The notes beneath the pieces are model-generated. The model was not told where the DNA came from. It saw only the letters and a list, made by a program, of their open reading frames with translations, and ran no database searches. Positions 1 to 7,864 of a DNA stretch of 37,355 bases are shown here, piece after piece (within the stretch, counting starts at the first letter, position 1; every line of letters starts with the position of its first letter). A program made the translations under genes and the position numbers. The stretch is from the NCBI GenBank assembly GCA_011390265.1, contig JAABSU010000005.1, positions 1-37,355 of the forward strand, in the 5' to 3' direction. Source of the DNA: Spirulina sp. GTDB taxonomy: Bacteria > Cyanobacteriota > Cyanobacteriia > Cyanobacteriales > Spirulinaceae.

Positions 1-989
1 GTCAACACATCGGCGATCTCAGCACACCCGCCGCCCTCAAGCACTTTGAGCAAACCATCGCCACGCTTCAAACCCTCTACTCAATCCAACCGCAACAGGT
101 TTGTTGCGATGCCCATCCCGACTACATCGCCAGCCAATACGCCGAAACCTTGGGGCTACCCTGCCAACGGGTACAACACCACGCCGCCCATCTGTGGGGG
201 GCGATCGCCAGCCTCGAACTTTGGGATAGACCGCTTTTGGGGGTGGTGTGGGATGGGACGGGTTATGGGGAAGGGGGGGAGATTTGGGGTGGGGAATTTT
301 TTCGAGTGACGGGTCACAAAATGGAGCGCGTCGCCCATAGTTTGCCGTTTCCCTTGCCGGGAGGCGATCGCGCCGCCCGTGAACCTTGGCGCAGTGCCCT
401 GGGTTTACTCTGGACAACCTTCGGCCCTGATTTTCCTCCTTTGGAAAAGCGCGATCGCCACGCCCAAAACCTGATCCGTACCATGCTCACCCAAGGGCTA
501 AATTGCCCCCAAACCACCAGCATCGGCCGGCTTTTCGATGGTGTAGCGGCCCTATTGGGCTTGGGGGAAACCAACAGCTTCGAGGGAGAAATGGCCATGG
601 CGTTAGAATTTGCTGCTGAAACAGGGCAAACCACAGCGGCCTATCCCTATGGGATCATCCCCGGCTCCCCGATGGTTTTTGATTGGCGGCCGATGATTAC
701 CGCCCTCTACCAAGACCGCCAAACGGGGATCGCCATTCCCACCATGGCGGCAAAATTTCACAATTGCTTAATGGACGGCATCACCCACATTGCGCAAACA
801 ATAGGGTGTCAGGATCTGATCCTAACCGGCGGCTGCTTCCAAAATTGTTATCTTACCGAAGGGGCCATGACCCATCTCACCGCCGCCGGTTTCCATGTCC
901 ACCTCCCCCAAAACATCCCCCCCAACGACGGCAGCATCGCCGTCGGCCAACTAATCGCCGCCCTGGTACTTAAAGGCAATTTTTTCTAA
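1..989 (+). CDS. hypF: HypF carbamoyltransferase, C-terminal part (5' end outside window)
   Basis: HypF transfers the carbamoyl group of carbamoyl phosphate to HypE. This is the first step in making the cyanide ligands of the [NiFe]-hydrogenase active site in the cytoplasm. The reading frame is open from the window edge (first complete codon at base 3) and gives 328 residues, about the last two fifths of a normal ~770-residue HypF. The part seen is the Kae1-like carbamoyltransferase domain: an early HPDY segment, then QHHAAHLWG (metal/nucleotide site), the DGTGYG...WGGEF block, and GGCFQN near the C-terminus. The acylphosphatase, zinc-finger and YrdC-like domains must lie upstream, outside the window. 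hypC follows after 93 bases on the same strand, as expected for a hyp cluster. Confidence 0.93.
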   Translation, partial: QHIGDLSTPAALKHFEQTIATLQTLYSIQPQQVCCDAHPDYIASQYAETLGLPCQRVQHHAAHLWGAIASLELWDRPLLGVVWDGTGYGEGGEIWGGEFFRVTGHKMERVAHSLPFPLPGGDRAAREPWRSALGLLWTTFGPDFPPLEKRDRHAQNLIRTMLTQGLNCPQTTSIGRLFDGVAALLGLGETNSFEGEMAMALEFAAETGQTTAAYPYGIIPGSPMVFDWRPMITALYQDRQTGIAIPTMAAKFHNCLMDGITHIAQTIGCQDLILTGGCFQNCYLTEGAMTHLTAAGFHVHLPQNIPPNDGSIAVGQLIAALVLKGNFF

Positions 990-997
990 TCGGCGTA

Positions 998-1045
998 AGG
1001 GCGAAAAATTTTGTGCCTCCGGCAGGCTTACGCCAACGCCCCTAC
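998..1045 (+). repeat. Long-form palindromic interspersed element, copy 1
   Basis: About 48 bases between hypF and hypC. It starts AGGGCGAAAAATTTT, continues GTGCCTCCGGCAGG, CTTACGCCAA, and ends CGCCCCTAC. Near-identical copies lie at 34735-34783 (same orientation) and 31651-31702 (opposite orientation). The ends are imperfect inverted repeats (GTAGGGGCG/CGCCCCTAC). Confidence 0.85.
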
Positions 1046-1049
1046 TATC

Positions 1050-1070
1050 TTCCCACTTCCCACTCCCTAC
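1050..1070 (+). repeat. Heptanucleotide STRR tract (TCCCACT type)
   Basis: Short run of the heptamer TTCCCAC / TCCCACT (about 2.5 units, degenerating into CCCTACC) just upstream of hypC. It belongs to the same unit class as the tracts at 4321-4362 and, on the other strand, 7000-7026. Such tracts are typical cyanobacterial STRR sequences. Confidence 0.6.
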
Positions 1071-1082
1071 CCCCCAACCCCT

Positions 1083-1331
1083 ATGTGCCTCGCCATCCCC
1101 GGTCAACTGATCAACATCACCCACGAAGATCCCCTGCTCCGTCGCGGCCAAGTTAATTTTGGCGGAGTCCTTAAAGAAGTGAGCCTCGCCTATGTGCCGG
1201 AGGTGGAGGTGGGGCAATATGTGATTGTTCATGTGGGGTTTGCCCTGAGTATTATTGATGAAGCAGAGGCGGAGGAAACCCTGAACTATTTGGCCCACCT
1301 CACGCCCACTGCGACGATACCCGCGAATTGA
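1083..1331 (+). CDS. hypC: HypC/HybG/HupF hydrogenase maturation chaperone
   Basis: HypC is a small chaperone that, with HypD, carries the Fe(CN)2CO precursor and delivers it to the hydrogenase large subunit. The 82-residue product begins with the family signature MCLAIPG, whose Cys2 (exposed after Met removal) is the essential iron/HypD ligand. It also has the conserved VGQYVIVHVGFAL block. The ATG at 1083 was chosen because the MCLAIPG motif must be N-terminal. An upstream in-frame GTG at 1011 would add 24 residues translated from repeat DNA (a palindromic element plus STRR) and is rejected. The stop codon is 14 bases before the ATG of the thioredoxin gene, so the two are probably cotranscribed. 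Confidence 0.95.
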   Translation: MCLAIPGQLINITHEDPLLRRGQVNFGGVLKEVSLAYVPEVEVGQYVIVHVGFALSIIDEAEAEETLNYLAHLTPTATIPAN

Positions 1332-1345
1332 GGAGAATTGAAACC

Positions 1346-2137
1346 ATGGGTGCGAGTTTCCCCGTTAATGAAGCCAATTTTGTCCCGGAGGTTTTAGGCG
1401 CTTCCGAGGCGATGCCGGTGATTGTTGATTTTTTTGCGACCTGGTGCGGCCCCTGCCAGGTGTTGAAGCCGATCCTAGAACGGTTGGCTCAGGAATATGG
1501 CGTAATGCTGGCCGCTGTCGATATTGACCAAAACCCCCAATTAGCTTCTCAGTATGGCGTTGAAGGGGTTCCCGATGTGCGCATTGCCCATGAGGGCCAG
1601 TTAGAATCGGGGTTTGTGGGGGTTTGGCCGGAGGCGAAAATTCGTGACCTGTTGAGCGGCTATGGATTGCGATCGCCCCTCGAATTACAGCTAGAAAAAG
1701 CTAAAGGGGCGATCGCCACTGGCAACCTCCCCGCCGCCAAGCAAATTTTCGACCAACTCTTTCAACAATTCCCCGATCATCCAGAAGTAACCATTGGCGC
1801 GGCTCAACTGCTGATCCATCTCAATCAGTTTGAAGATGCCCAGCGACTTCTCAAGACGGTCAACCCCGACCAAGCCGTATCCTTCAACCGCGCCCAAGGT
1901 TATCAAACCCTCATCACCCTCAACCAAGCCCATCCCCCGGACTCTCCCCTCGCCCAAGCCCTCAAACTCACGCTCCAAGGGCAGCAGGAAACCGCACTGG
2001 GGGCATTACTAGCCCTCGTGGAAACCCGTAAAAACCCCGAAGCTCGCCAGGGCATGGTGGCAATTTTTGCCCTCTTGGGGCCACAGCATCCCCTCACCCG
2101 GCAGTATCAACAGGAGTTAATGTTAGCCCTCTATTAG
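1346..2137 (+). CDS. Thioredoxin-TPR fusion (CnoX/YbbN-like co-chaperone)
   Basis: A 263-residue soluble protein. Residues ~1-105 are a thioredoxin domain with an intact WCGPC redox site (Cys34, Cys37) and the cis-Pro segment GVPDV. Residues ~115-263 are helical TPR-like repeats (alanine/leucine-rich, ending LALY), which is the architecture of YbbN/CnoX. In that family the thioredoxin domain can be catalytic or form mixed disulfides while the TPR part binds client proteins and chaperonin. Here both cysteines are kept, unlike the E. coli SxxC form. ATG 1346 is preferred because GAGGAGA at 1330-1336 is a well-placed ribosome binding site. A TTG at 1328 overlapping the hypC stop would add six residues. 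Its role beside hyp genes is unknown. Confidence 0.88.
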   Translation: MGASFPVNEANFVPEVLGASEAMPVIVDFFATWCGPCQVLKPILERLAQEYGVMLAAVDIDQNPQLASQYGVEGVPDVRIAHEGQLESGFVGVWPEAKIRDLLSGYGLRSPLELQLEKAKGAIATGNLPAAKQIFDQLFQQFPDHPEVTIGAAQLLIHLNQFEDAQRLLKTVNPDQAVSFNRAQGYQTLITLNQAHPPDSPLAQALKLTLQGQQETALGALLALVETRKNPEARQGMVAIFALLGPQHPLTRQYQQELMLALY

Positions 2138-2213
2138 GGTAGTGGGTGGGTTGTGTCAAAATGGAAAAAACGGGCCGGGATCAATCCCTGCCGCCACCGG
2201 AATCCATCAACCT

Positions 2214-2570
2214 ATGCTGTTAAAATCGACAACCCGCCATATTCGCATCTTTACCGCCGAAGTTAAAGATAACGAACTGATCCCCAGTGAGACAGTTTTA
2301 GCCCTAGATATTGATCCCGATAAAGAATTTAACTGGACGGAAGAGGCCCGCCAACAGGTACACCATCGCTTTGATGAACTCGTAGAAGCCTACAATGGTG
2401 AAGATTTAACAGAATATAACCTGCGGCGCATCGGCTCGGATCTGGAGCATTTTATCCGTGACCTGCTCCAACAGGGGCAGATCAGCTACAACATCCAAGG
2501 GCGTGTGCTGAACTACAGCATGGGCCTGCCCCGGATGGATACGGAACAGGGCAGAGGCCAATACTACTAG
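2214..2570 (+). CDS. ndhM: NAD(P)H-quinone oxidoreductase subunit M
   Basis: NdhM is a hydrophilic subunit specific to the cyanobacterial/chloroplast NDH-1 complex. It sits at the membrane-peripheral arm that takes electrons from ferredoxin for respiration and cyclic electron flow. The 118-residue product starts [17 protein letters not shown] and contains the highly conserved [20 protein letters not shown] block (positions ~66-85), followed by the [11 protein letters not shown] segment; I recognise both as NdhM. The ATG at 2214 gives the conserved MLLKST start. An upstream in-frame start at 2142 would add 24 residues with no family resemblance. The gene is a stand-alone ndh gene between the thioredoxin gene and the PP2C gene. 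Confidence 0.95.
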   Translation: MLLKSTTRHIRIFTAEVKDNELIPSETVLALDIDPDKEFNWTEEARQQVHHRFDELVEAYNGEDLTEYNLRRIGSDLEHFIRDLLQQGQISYNIQGRVLNYSMGLPRMDTEQGRGQYY

Positions 2571-2626
2571 GCCACTCCCCATTGAGGAAATCAAATTGCC
2601 CCACCGTTGCTAGATTGTGAAACACC

Positions 2627-4798
2627 ATGGAAGCCGCCACTGATTATCTTTACTGCGCGAATGGGGACTGTCAACAGCGGAATCCCGGCCATCATCGCTT
2701 TTGTCAGGCCTGTAATACCCCATTGGTGCGGCGGTATCTGTGGGTGATTGGGGATCCGCGTCAGGATCAGCAGCCCCCCGCCTTGACCGTGGGGACAAGG
2801 GTGGGGCGTATGGTTCCCCAGGAGGGCCAACGGTATGCTGTGATTACCCCTCGGTTGTTATTGGATCTCCACCCCTATTTTCCCCCTCAAATGCCTGGAG
2901 ATGATGGAGGAACTGGGGCGGATGGGCAAGGGGATGCGGATGGGTATGGCGGCGGTCAAATTCCTGATCATCTCCTGCCCTATCTCAAACTCATTCCCCA
3001 ACAACTCCATATTCCCCAACTCTACGGACAACTTTCCTTAGACTCCCATCCCGATCTCTGGCTATTGGAAGTGGGCAGTTTACCTGATCCGGTGGATCCC
3101 GTCGGAGACCATGTTTTACCCCGGCTGACCCAAGCTTGGAGTCAGGCCAATGCCCTGCGCCAGGCCACTTGGCTCTGGCAAGTGGCCCGGCTTTGGGAGC
3201 CATTGCTGGCCCAAGGTGTTGCCAGTAGTCTCCTGCAAGGGGAACTGTTGCAGGTGAATGGGCCGGTGCTGCGGTTGCGAGAACTGCAACGGGATGGAGA
3301 GCCGCCCACCTTGGCACAGTTGGGGCAAACCTGGGCCAGCTTTGACAAGGCTGCCGCACCTTGGCGGGAGTTTTTCCAAAGTTTGTGTCAGCAACTTCAA
3401 GGGGGGGGCATTGTCGATGGGGCGGGCTTGATTGCTTGCTTGGATGGGGCGATCGCCTCCCTGGCCAGTGCTCATCGATATAGCTATGGGGCGATCGCCC
3501 AAACCGATGCCGGCCCCACCCGGGATCACAACGAAGATGCTTGCTACCCGGATCACCCCAAACAATTTACCCAGGATGAACCCGATCCCCCCGCTGTGAT
3601 TGTCTGTGATGGCATCGGCGGCCATGCGGGGGGGGAAATTGCCTCCCAGATTGCCATTGGAACCATCCAACACCGCCTCCGGGAAGCCGTCACAACCGAG
3701 AGCAACCCCCCCACAGCCGCTATCCGTGCCGCCCTTGAGCAGGCCATTCTCGAAGCCAACGATAAAATCTGTCAACGCAACGACGCAGAAAGCCGCCAGG
3801 AGCGGGAACGGATGGGCACAACGGTGGTAACGGCTGTGGCTCAGGGTTCCTCCCTTTACCTGGGTTATGTGGGAGATTCCCGCATTTACTGGATTACCCG
3901 CAGCGGTTGCTATCAACTCAGCCTCGATGATGATGTGGCAGCGCGGGAAGTGCGTCTGGGCTATGCCTTTTATCGGGATGCGGTATCTTTTCCCGGCGGC
4001 GGCGCGTTAATTCAGGCTTTAGGGATGGGGCCAGCCAATCGCCTCTATCCCAACTTAGATCGCCTCATTCTCGATGAAGATAGTCTCATTCTGCTCTGCT
4101 CCGATGGTTTGAGCGATTACGATCGCCTCGAACAATATTGGCAGACGGAACTATTGACCGTGTTGCAAGGAGAACAGGATCTAGCAACGGCGGTGGAGCG
4201 GTTAGTGGCGATCGCCAACCAAAAAAATGGCCACGATAACGTCACCGTCGGCCTCCTCCATTGCCAAGTCCAACCCCACCCCAGCCCCACCCTCCCCCCC
4301 TTAAACCCCACTGCCCACCCCCCACTTCCCACTTCCCACTCCCCACTCCCCACTCCCCGCACCTGGCCGGTCGCCGCCCTCACCACCGGCATCGTTGCCC
4401 TGCTGCTGATTTCCCTAGGGATCGTCTCCTATTCCCTCTTTCCCGAATGGAAGCAATGGGTCGATCGCCTCACCGGCAATACCCCCGTCACCGCCGTGGG
4501 AGATCCCATCCCCTTAAGTCAATTAAACCTAGGGAACATCGCTCAAACTGTGCGGGTGGTGGAGCTGCCCCTCGAACCCGCTGACGATGCTGAACTGGTT
4601 TCCCTATCCCCCCAAACCGCCTTTATCCTCACCCAGCGACAAATGCCCACCAATAATGGTGAAGTCTGGCTCCAACTGCAACTCTGTAGCCCGACGGTGA
4701 ATCAACCGCCAATTGTCTGGGTACGGCGTAATCTCGCCCCCAACCTCGAAGTCTTACCCCTAGCCACCCCTCCCCATTGCCCCCACCAAACCCGTTAG
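2627..4798 (+). CDS. Membrane-anchored PP2C Ser/Thr phosphatase with N-terminal zinc ribbon
   Basis: 723 residues. It should remove phosphate from Ser/Thr residues using two metal ions. Order: (1) a four-cysteine ribbon, Cys10-x4-Cys15-x10-Cys26-x2-Cys29; (2) residues ~40-280 with no motif I can name, perhaps a degenerate kinase-like region; (3) a complete PP2C domain ~283-546 with TDAGPTRDHNEDA, CDGIGGHAGGE, GTTVVTA, GYVGDSR, CSDGLSD and GHDNVTV, so the metal-binding aspartates are present; (4) a Pro/Ser/His linker ~552-578, partly translated from an STRR tract; (5) one transmembrane helix ~580-604; (6) a C-terminal segment of about 115 residues. The CHAT-FHA gene starts 19 bases downstream, so the two probably form an operon. 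The ribbon spacing is identical to that of the kinase at 36330. Its substrate is unknown. Confidence 0.93.
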   Translation: MEAATDYLYCANGDCQQRNPGHHRFCQACNTPLVRRYLWVIGDPRQDQQPPALTVGTRVGRMVPQEGQRYAVITPRLLLDLHPYFPPQMPGDDGGTGADGQGDADGYGGGQIPDHLLPYLKLIPQQLHIPQLYGQLSLDSHPDLWLLEVGSLPDPVDPVGDHVLPRLTQAWSQANALRQATWLWQVARLWEPLLAQGVASSLLQGELLQVNGPVLRLRELQRDGEPPTLAQLGQTWASFDKAAAPWREFFQSLCQQLQGGGIVDGAGLIACLDGAIASLASAHRYSYGAIAQTDAGPTRDHNEDACYPDHPKQFTQDEPDPPAVIVCDGIGGHAGGEIASQIAIGTIQHRLREAVTTESNPPTAAIRAALEQAILEANDKICQRNDAESRQERERMGTTVVTAVAQGSSLYLGYVGDSRIYWITRSGCYQLSLDDDVAAREVRLGYAFYRDAVSFPGGGALIQALGMGPANRLYPNLDRLILDEDSLILLCSDGLSDYDRLEQYWQTELLTVLQGEQDLATAVERLVAIANQKNGHDNVTVGLLHCQVQPHPSPTLPPLNPTAHPPLPTSHSPLPTPRTWPVAALTTGIVALLLISLGIVSYSLFPEWKQWVDRLTGNTPVTAVGDPIPLSQLNLGNIAQTVRVVELPLEPADDAELVSLSPQTAFILTQRQMPTNNGEVWLQLQLCSPTVNQPPIVWVRRNLAPNLEVLPLATPPHCPHQTR
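4321..4362 (+). repeat. Heptanucleotide STRR tract inside the PP2C gene
   Basis: Six head-to-tail 7-base units: CCCACTT twice, CCCACTC three times, then CCCGCAC. The 42 bases equal 14 codons, so the frame is kept. The translated tract forms the Pro-rich linker before the transmembrane helix. A change of one unit would shift the frame. Confidence 0.9.
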
Positions 4799-4817
4799 AT
4801 TGAATCCCCAACGAACT

Positions 4818-6422
4818 ATGCAGCACAGTGATTCTTTGGATTTAAGCTTAGCCCTCGTTCGTCTCGACTCTGCTGGCCCTGAACATTTTGCCATTTGGGT
4901 GATTAAAGCGCCTTTTCCAGGGGGATATGTTCACCATGATGATAAATGGTCGGTGGATTTGACTCAATGCTGGGTGGCTTGGCAGGAGATGTTTACCCTG
5001 GGGCAGCGATCGCCCCATTTGCCGGTACTCCATGCCCGGTTTAATATTCAGCAACCCTTTAAGCCCAGCGTCGAAGGTGGGGGCGCAACCCAAAGCTATG
5101 GGGGGCGGTTGATGCAGGAGTTAGGGGTGCAGTTGTGGCGCTGGTTGTTGCAGGGGCCGGTACGGAGTACCTTTGCCCACAGTTGCGGCATGGCCCAGGG
5201 GCGCAAGACGTTCCTGCGCTTGCGTCTCGATATTCGCGATCCCAATTTAATTCCCCTGCCTTGGGAGGTGATGCAACCGGCGGCGGGGAAACCGGCGATC
5301 GCCCTCAACCAAGATATTCTCTTCAGCCGCACCACCAATGATGTGGATCCCCTCAGTCCAGTGCAAACGGAGGAGGAGCTACGGATTTTATTGGTTTTGG
5401 GGCAGCCCAGTCACCCCCAAGGGGATGAATTGCAATTGCAACAGGAGGCGGAGTTGTTGCAGCAGGTGATTAATCCCACGTTCCGGGGGGAGGAGGGGGT
5501 GGAGGATGGTGCGCCCGTCAAAATTGATGTGTTGGTGCAACCCACGCCAGTACAGTTAATTCGCAGTTTAGAGGGGGGCTGCTACAATATTTTTTTCTAT
5601 GCGGGCCATGGGATGCCGGCCCCCGATGGGGGATTGTTGTTTCTCCATCCCCAGGCGAGTTTGAATGGCACGGAACTAGCCCAGGTGTTGGTGCGCACCC
5701 GTGTCACCTTGGCGTTATTTAATGCCTGTTGGGGGGCCTATCCGGAACAGCAGGGACAAACCGCTGTGCCCCGCAGTAGTTTGGCCGAAGTGTTGATTCA
5801 CCATGGCGTGCCAGCGGTGGTGGGGATGCGGGATGCGATCGCTGATCAGGAGGCCTTAACTTTTATCCAACATTTCACCATGGCGTTAACCCAGCATTGC
5901 ACGCTGGATCAGGCAATGGCGATCGCCCGTCAACAACTGCTGACGTTGTACAAATTCAATCAACCGGCTTGGACGTTGCCAATTTTGTACATGCACCCGG
6001 ATTTCAACGGGCAACTGCTGCGGCTGCGGCGGGAAATTACCGAGTTGCCGACGATTTTGCCGGAGGGCGGGGGCCGGCCGGTGATGCCTTTGGGGGTGAT
6101 GCGGATGGTAAAGGCCCGTGATCAAACCTGGTCGATTCGCGGCGGCTCGATGCGGGTGGGCCGTCGTCCTGATAATGATTTGGTGATCCAAGAGCAAGCG
6201 GTGAGCCAACAGCATGGCGAAATTTTCTACCGGGATACCGCCACAGAATCCCATGGCAGCCATTATTTTCTCCGGGATGCCTCTCGATTTGGCACCTATG
6301 TGATGAACCGACGCAATAATTGGCAATTGATTCACCACCAAGAAATCCGCTTGGTGTCGGGAATGCGCCTCAAGTTTGGCAGCAGTCAGGGGGAGGAGTG
6401 GGAATTTTTGATTACGGATTAA
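4818..6422 (+). CDS. CHAT-domain protease-like protein with C-terminal FHA domain
   Basis: 534 residues. CHAT domains are caspase-like (clan CD) cysteine peptidases. Here the domain spans about 180-400, with the catalytic His264 in FFYAGHG and Cys304 in ALFNACWGA, so the dyad is intact. The preceding ~180 residues have a conserved look (LRLDIRDPNLIPLPWEVM) typical of the region ahead of CHAT in cyanobacterial proteins. Residues ~440-534 are a forkhead-associated domain with MRVGRRPDNDL, the SQQH core and RFGTYV; FHA domains bind phosphothreonine peptides. ATG 4818 is used; a TTG at 4800 could add six residues. The gene lies 19 bases after the PP2C gene, suggesting a protease recruited or controlled by Thr phosphorylation that the phosphatase reverses (inference). 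Its stop overlaps the convergent neighbour's stop in a shared TTAA. Confidence 0.9.
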   Translation: MQHSDSLDLSLALVRLDSAGPEHFAIWVIKAPFPGGYVHHDDKWSVDLTQCWVAWQEMFTLGQRSPHLPVLHARFNIQQPFKPSVEGGGATQSYGGRLMQELGVQLWRWLLQGPVRSTFAHSCGMAQGRKTFLRLRLDIRDPNLIPLPWEVMQPAAGKPAIALNQDILFSRTTNDVDPLSPVQTEEELRILLVLGQPSHPQGDELQLQQEAELLQQVINPTFRGEEGVEDGAPVKIDVLVQPTPVQLIRSLEGGCYNIFFYAGHGMPAPDGGLLFLHPQASLNGTELAQVLVRTRVTLALFNACWGAYPEQQGQTAVPRSSLAEVLIHHGVPAVVGMRDAIADQEALTFIQHFTMALTQHCTLDQAMAIARQQLLTLYKFNQPAWTLPILYMHPDFNGQLLRLRREITELPTILPEGGGRPVMPLGVMRMVKARDQTWSIRGGSMRVGRRPDNDLVIQEQAVSQQHGEIFYRDTATESHGSHYFLRDASRFGTYVMNRRNNWQLIHHQEIRLVSGMRLKFGSSQGEEWEFLITD

Positions 6423-6988
6423 CCCCTTGGGGGTTCAGGGTTGGGGGCGGGGCCGCCGCAATAGGTTTGGACGTTTCCCACGCTTTCGTTAAGAGCGGAC
6501 TGGGCTTTTTCCAACTCGACGGAAAATTGATCAATTTCGGTGGCTAGCTGATCCAACTTGATCCGGCCTTCGGCGTTGAGTTCCAATTCACTGACTTCGC
6601 GTAAAACGCCACCGGCCCATTGAGGGAGATCTCGATGGCGACTGCCTTGGGTGATGACTTCCGTTTGCAGCGTTTTTAACTCGGAATCCCGCAGGCTGAG
6701 GTCGGCGATCGCTTCCAGATCCGTGGTGAGGCTGGTGGCGATCGCCTCAAAGGCCTCGGACATTTGGGCAGCCACAAATTTAAAGTCGTCAAAGGTGGCG
6801 GCTTCCTCAAAGGCTTCGGCGGTTTGCATTTCCTGATCGAGGCGATCTTGGGTTTGCTGGAGGTTGCCGATCGCCCCCATGAGGCGATCGCACTGCGCCA
6901 CCTTACTTTCGCCGCAGGCGGTTAAGCTCCCGGCGATCAAGAGGGTAGAGAGTAGAAGTGTGAGGGGATGTTGACGGCGATCGCCCAT
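6419..6988 (-). CDS. Predicted lipoprotein of unknown function
   Basis: 189 residues. The N-terminus MGDRRQHPLTLLLSTLLI followed by AGSLTAC is a signal peptide with a lipobox (LTA|C), so the mature protein should be lipid-anchored at Cys25 outside the cytoplasm. The rest is acidic and helical, rich in Glu, Gln, Leu and Ala with heptad-like spacing (MQTAEAFEEAATFDDF, ELEKAQSALNESV), consistent with a coiled-coil or helical bundle. Start chosen so that the signal peptide is N-terminal; a longer start at 7030 adds residues translated from an STRR tract. I do not recognise the family. It is convergent with the CHAT-FHA gene and shares the bases TTAA at 6419-6422, each gene using TAA. Confidence 0.75.
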   Translation of the reverse strand: MGDRRQHPLTLLLSTLLIAGSLTACGESKVAQCDRLMGAIGNLQQTQDRLDQEMQTAEAFEEAATFDDFKFVAAQMSEAFEAIATSLTTDLEAIADLSLRDSELKTLQTEVITQGSRHRDLPQWAGGVLREVSELELNAEGRIKLDQLATEIDQFSVELEKAQSALNESVGNVQTYCGGPAPNPEPPRG

Positions 6989-6999
6989 AAGGATCAAGG

Positions 7000-7026
7000 G
7001 GGAAGTGGGAAGTGGGAAGTGGGAAG
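7000..7026 (-). repeat. Heptanucleotide STRR tract upstream of the lipoprotein gene
   Basis: Three and a half units of GGGAAGT on the + strand (ACTTCCC on the - strand), the same unit class as in the PP2C gene. It lies immediately upstream of the lipoprotein start, within its probable leader. Confidence 0.8.
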
Positions 7027-7078
7027 CCATCCTTTGGCATAAGCTATCTTAAAGTGAGAACCCTACGCCCTGCTCCCA

Positions 7079-7825
7079 ATGTTATTACAGTTAAGCACCT
7101 GGCCTGAGGTTGAGCAGTACCTCACCACCTCCCAGGGGATAATCATCCCCATTGGCTCCACCGAACAACATGGCCCGACGGGGTTGATTGGGACGGATGC
7201 CATTTGTGCCGAGGCGATCGCCAAGGGGGTTGGAGAAGCGACCCAAGCCCTCGTTGCTCCGACGATCCAGGTGGGCATGGCTTTGCACCACACCGCCTTT
7301 CCTGGCTCGATGAGTTTACGCCCCAGCACGTTAATTTTGGTGATCCGTGACCTGATCACGCCCCTGGCCCAGGCGGGATTCCGTCGTTTCTTCTTCCTCA
7401 ATGGCCACGGCGGCAACATCGCGACGCTCAAAGCCGCCTTTGCGGAAACCTACGACCACCTCGGCCACGGCGGCATTGAAGGGGGGGAAACGGTGCGGTG
7501 TGCGATCGCCAACTGGTTCATGGGCCATCATGTCTACCAACTAGCGCGAGAACTCTACGGTTCCCAAGAAGGCTCCCACGCCACCCCCAGCGAAGTCGCC
7601 CTCACCCAATACCTTTACCCCGACGCGATCAAAACCGCCCCCCTAAGCGCCAATGTAGCCTCTGGCCATACGATCTATGGTGCTGCTGATTTCCGCGCCC
7701 ATTACCCCGATGGCCGCATGGGTTCCAACCCCGCCCTCGCCACCCCCGAACATGGCGAAAAATTCTACACCGCAGCAGTGCAAGATTTAAGCGAGAGTTA
7801 TCGAAAATTTATCGACTCGCCGTAA
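7079..7825 (+). CDS. Creatininase-family amidohydrolase
   Basis: 248 residues, the usual length for the family. Metal ligands of the creatininase fold are visible: Glu29, His31 and Asp40 in GSTEQHGPTGLIGTD, His110 in FFLNGHGGN, and the later GSHATPSEVA block with its Glu. The family comprises cytoplasmic Zn/Mn amidohydrolases acting on creatinine, on formamidopyrimidine intermediates, or on peptide C-termini (MftE in mycofactocin maturation). The substrate cannot be told from sequence. The alpha-E gene begins 39 bases downstream on the same strand, which suggests an operon. Start is the first ATG, just before the conserved N-terminal helix; no strong ribosome binding site is seen. Confidence 0.9.
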   Translation: MLLQLSTWPEVEQYLTTSQGIIIPIGSTEQHGPTGLIGTDAICAEAIAKGVGEATQALVAPTIQVGMALHHTAFPGSMSLRPSTLILVIRDLITPLAQAGFRRFFFLNGHGGNIATLKAAFAETYDHLGHGGIEGGETVRCAIANWFMGHHVYQLARELYGSQEGSHATPSEVALTQYLYPDAIKTAPLSANVASGHTIYGAADFRAHYPDGRMGSNPALATPEHGEKFYTAAVQDLSESYRKFIDSP

Positions 7826-7864
7826 AATGCAAGCAGCTTTGCCCTTTTATTCCCCATTAAACCT

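Noticed and set aside
1011-1082. Longer start for hypC
   Set aside because: The extra 24 residues come from a repeat element and an STRR tract; HypC must begin MCLAIPG.
3116-3916. Antisense open frame of 266 codons across the PP2C gene
   Set aside because: It mirrors the strongly motif-supported PP2C frame; its translation shows no recognisable domain and is a by-product of GC-rich codon use.
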